From contig LSCC01000002.1 of assembly GCA_001577215.1 (NCBI GenBank), positions 1 to 17,014 of the forward strand: a stretch of DNA of 17,014 bases, in the 5' to 3' direction. A program made the translations under genes and the position numbers. Shown piece after piece: positions 15,274-17,014 of the stretch (the stretch's first letter is position 1; each line of letters opens with the position of its first letter). The DNA is from Fidelibacterota bacterium TCS52. Its GTDB lineage: Bacteria > Fidelibacterota > Fidelibacteria > Fidelibacterales > Fidelibacteraceae. A model generated the notes under the pieces. It had not been told where the DNA came from. It ran no database searches and worked only from the letters and a program-made list of their open reading frames with translations.

Positions 15274-16818
15274 ATGTCAAAAACAACAATCATCTTCCAC
15301 CATAACTCAAACTCACAACAAACTGAAAAACACTTTAAAAAAACAATGAATAGTATTGAAAAATTATTTAATAATGATTATGAAACTATAATACTTGCTA
15401 CAGATAGAAAGAAAGCACAAAGCATTTTTCAAAATACTAATTTACAAATTATCAAATATGATATTAAAAATCCATCTGTAGGATTAAATAAATCATTAAA
15501 AGCAGCTTCAGGAAAATATATTTTATATATTGATAACACACAAAATCCTGTTTATTTGAAAAATTCTTCATTAGATGCTTTCTTATTAGCAGCCGAAAGA
15601 AATCCAAAAACCGGATTGTTCTATACAAGTTACGAACTAAGAGACGGCAAAGAAATTAAAGAAATACATTTGTTAGATCATAATTTGGGGCGAATTCGTG
15701 ACAATATGGATTATGGAAAAGTATTTTTTATGCCTAAATCTGCTCTGAATTCAATTGGTGGATTTGATAAATCAGTAAAATACAATGTGCTTTATGATCT
15801 TAGATTAAAAATTTCAGAAAAATATCAATTAATTCGTATTTCTAATAGATACGGTGGATCATTTTATCAAGTTGAATCAGCGGGAAAAAAAGCAAATGTT
15901 TTCGATTATTTATTAGCCGGAAAAGAAGTTCAATTGGAAGCAGAAAAAGTAGTAACTGAACATTTAAAAAGAATAAATGCTTTTTTGAAACCAAATAAAT
16001 ACTTTCCAGTTAAAAACAAAGTTAAAGACATTTCAACTTTAACAGCATCGATTATTATTCCAGTTGGTAACCGTCCTGAGTTTATAGGTACTGCTATCGA
16101 TAGTGTTCTAGCACAAACAATTCAAGATATTGAAGTTATTGTAATGGTCAATGGTGGGCAAAATGATCCAACAGCTGATGTTGTAAGAAAATATATGAAA
16201 GGCGGTGAGTATTACGATAAGACAAAACCAGAAGTTAGATTATTTGTTCTTGATATTAATAGTATTGGTCTATGTTTAAATATAGGAACCAAAAATGCAA
16301 GAGGAAAATATTATGTCCAACTGGATTCTGATGATCGTTTAAAACACGATGCAGTTGAAAAGATCATCAAAAAATATAAATCATCACCTGAAGTTGGGAT
16401 GGTAATTGGTTCTTATGAAGTGTGGGAAAAACTTGGAAATGGCAAATTAAAAAGAATGAAAAATATGCCTGTTGTTACACATGATGAATGGACAGAAGAA
16501 AACGGAAGAAATAATTTATTGAGAATAAACGGAGCAGGTGCACCAAGATCTATTCCAATTAATGTAATAAAAGAGATGGGATATTTTAGTATCAATGACG
16601 ATCCTTACGCAAGAAACTACGGTGAAGATTATGAAATGGTAGCAAAGATCAGTGAACATTATAAAATTGGTCGTATTTTTGACCCTGTTTATGAAGTTAT
16701 CAGACATGAAGGCGGAACAGATCATGCAATCAACCAAATGACAATCGACCGTAACGATAATGCTAAAGATTGGATGAGAAAAGAAGCTATTATTAGAAGA
16801 CAAAAATTAAATAGCTAA
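15274..16818 (+). CDS. Double-domain family 2 glycosyltransferase
   Basis: The 514-aa product has two GT-A-like halves. The C-terminal half (about 256-480) is a clear GT2 domain: ASIIIPVGNRPEFIGTAIDS at its start, the metal/nucleotide-sugar DxD motif as DSDD (351-354), the acceptor-side GEDYEM (450-455) and HEGG (478-481). The N-terminal half (1-230) has the same strand order (TTIIFHHNSNS; GLNKSLKAASGKYILYIDNT) and the typical SALNSIGGFDKSV element, but its DxD site reads IDN and looks degenerate, so it may be inactive or structural. No membrane segment is seen; it would act in the cytoplasm, adding a sugar to a surface glycan, lipid or protein. ATG 15274 is chosen for its SD site; the frame upstream of it runs antisense through the sigma gene and is not credible. 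A kinase-like gene follows 42 bases later. Confidence 0.88.
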   Translation: MSKTTIIFHHNSNSQQTEKHFKKTMNSIEKLFNNDYETIILATDRKKAQSIFQNTNLQIIKYDIKNPSVGLNKSLKAASGKYILYIDNTQNPVYLKNSSLDAFLLAAERNPKTGLFYTSYELRDGKEIKEIHLLDHNLGRIRDNMDYGKVFFMPKSALNSIGGFDKSVKYNVLYDLRLKISEKYQLIRISNRYGGSFYQVESAGKKANVFDYLLAGKEVQLEAEKVVTEHLKRINAFLKPNKYFPVKNKVKDISTLTASIIIPVGNRPEFIGTAIDSVLAQTIQDIEVIVMVNGGQNDPTADVVRKYMKGGEYYDKTKPEVRLFVLDINSIGLCLNIGTKNARGKYYVQLDSDDRLKHDAVEKIIKKYKSSPEVGMVIGSYEVWEKLGNGKLKRMKNMPVVTHDEWTEENGRNNLLRINGAGAPRSIPINVIKEMGYFSINDDPYARNYGEDYEMVAKISEHYKIGRIFDPVYEVIRHEGGTDHAINQMTIDRNDNAKDWMRKEAIIRRQKLNS

Positions 16819-16860
16819 AAATAATAATTATTCAAAAAAAATGTTTCGGAGTTAATAAAA

Positions 16861-17014
16861 ATGGGAAAAGAAGTTATACTGATCGGTGTTGATGGTGGAG
16901 CCACAAAGGTAAGTGCTTGGGAAATTAAAGTAAATGAAAAAAACACTTCATTTACTTTAGAAGATAATAATATTCAAAAAAGATATGATCAATATTCTTC
17001 ATTCATCTCTAATT
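16861..17014 (+). CDS. Sugar-kinase-like ASKHA ATPase (BadF/BadG or N-acetylglucosamine kinase type), 5' part only
   Basis: Only the first 51 codons are in the window. The product begins MGKEVILIGVDGGATKVSAW, which contains the phosphate-1 loop of actin-fold ATPases in the form GVDGGATK. This form is typical of BadF/BadG-type ATPases and N-acetylglucosamine kinases, rather than the GIDIGGTK of ROK kinases. GGAG lies about 10 bases before the ATG. Position 42 bases after the glycosyltransferase suggests shared transcription and a role in sugar metabolism (inference). Nothing more can be said without the rest of the gene. Confidence 0.7.
   Translation, partial: MGKEVILIGVDGGATKVSAWEIKVNEKNTSFTLEDNNIQKRYDQYSSFISN

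Overview
The window is AT-rich, Gram-negative-type DNA that fits an uncultured low-GC member of the FCB superphylum (Cloacimonadota, Delongbacteria, Ignavibacteria or Marinimicrobia-like). The strongest clue is a type IX secretion (T9SS) C-terminal sorting domain with the YPNPFNP signature on a very large secreted C10-family protease. A lipoprotein, a C-terminal-Phe outer-membrane barrel and an ECF sigma/anti-sigma envelope operon agree with this. The phylum is an inference from motifs; no 16S or other phylogenetic marker was compared.

Layout, left to right. (1) 2-5575, + strand: the 3' end of a secreted fibronectin-III/beta-propeller-like protein, then a 1504-aa streptopain-like (C10) cysteine protease with beta-helix stalks and a T9SS sorting domain. 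(2) 5576-6166: a gene-poor stretch with a 26-bp perfect palindrome, a probable bidirectional terminator, one doubtful 55-aa minus-strand ORF and promoter-like elements. (3) 6167-9315, + strand: the housekeeping proteostasis operon tig-clpP-clpX. ClpP carries Asn where the catalytic Asp is expected. (4) 9381-9543: tRNA-Arg(CCG) and tRNA-Lys(CTT) in tandem. (5) 9572-10669: a putative lipoprotein alpha/beta-hydrolase, ending at a clear bidirectional terminator. (6) 15099-10843, minus strand: a compact four-gene operon of ECF sigma factor, anti-sigma factor with periplasmic HEAT repeats, DUF4097-like exported beta-solenoid with eleven 18-residue repeats, and an outer-membrane beta-barrel of Omp85 type with a bactofilin-like N-terminal domain in place of POTRA domains. 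(7) 15274 to the end, + strand: a double-domain family 2 glycosyltransferase and the first 51 codons of a sugar-kinase-like ASKHA ATPase.

The most notable unit is the minus-strand operon. It joins a transcriptional switch (sigma plus membrane anti-sigma) to two exported beta-solenoid proteins, one of them fused to an outer-membrane barrel. This suggests an envelope-sensing or envelope-remodelling module. The parts belong to recognisable families; the arrangement and the fused barrel are what deserve attention. The proteolytic operon is standard in gene order apart from the ClpP active-site substitution and a degenerate peptidyl-prolyl isomerase domain in trigger factor.
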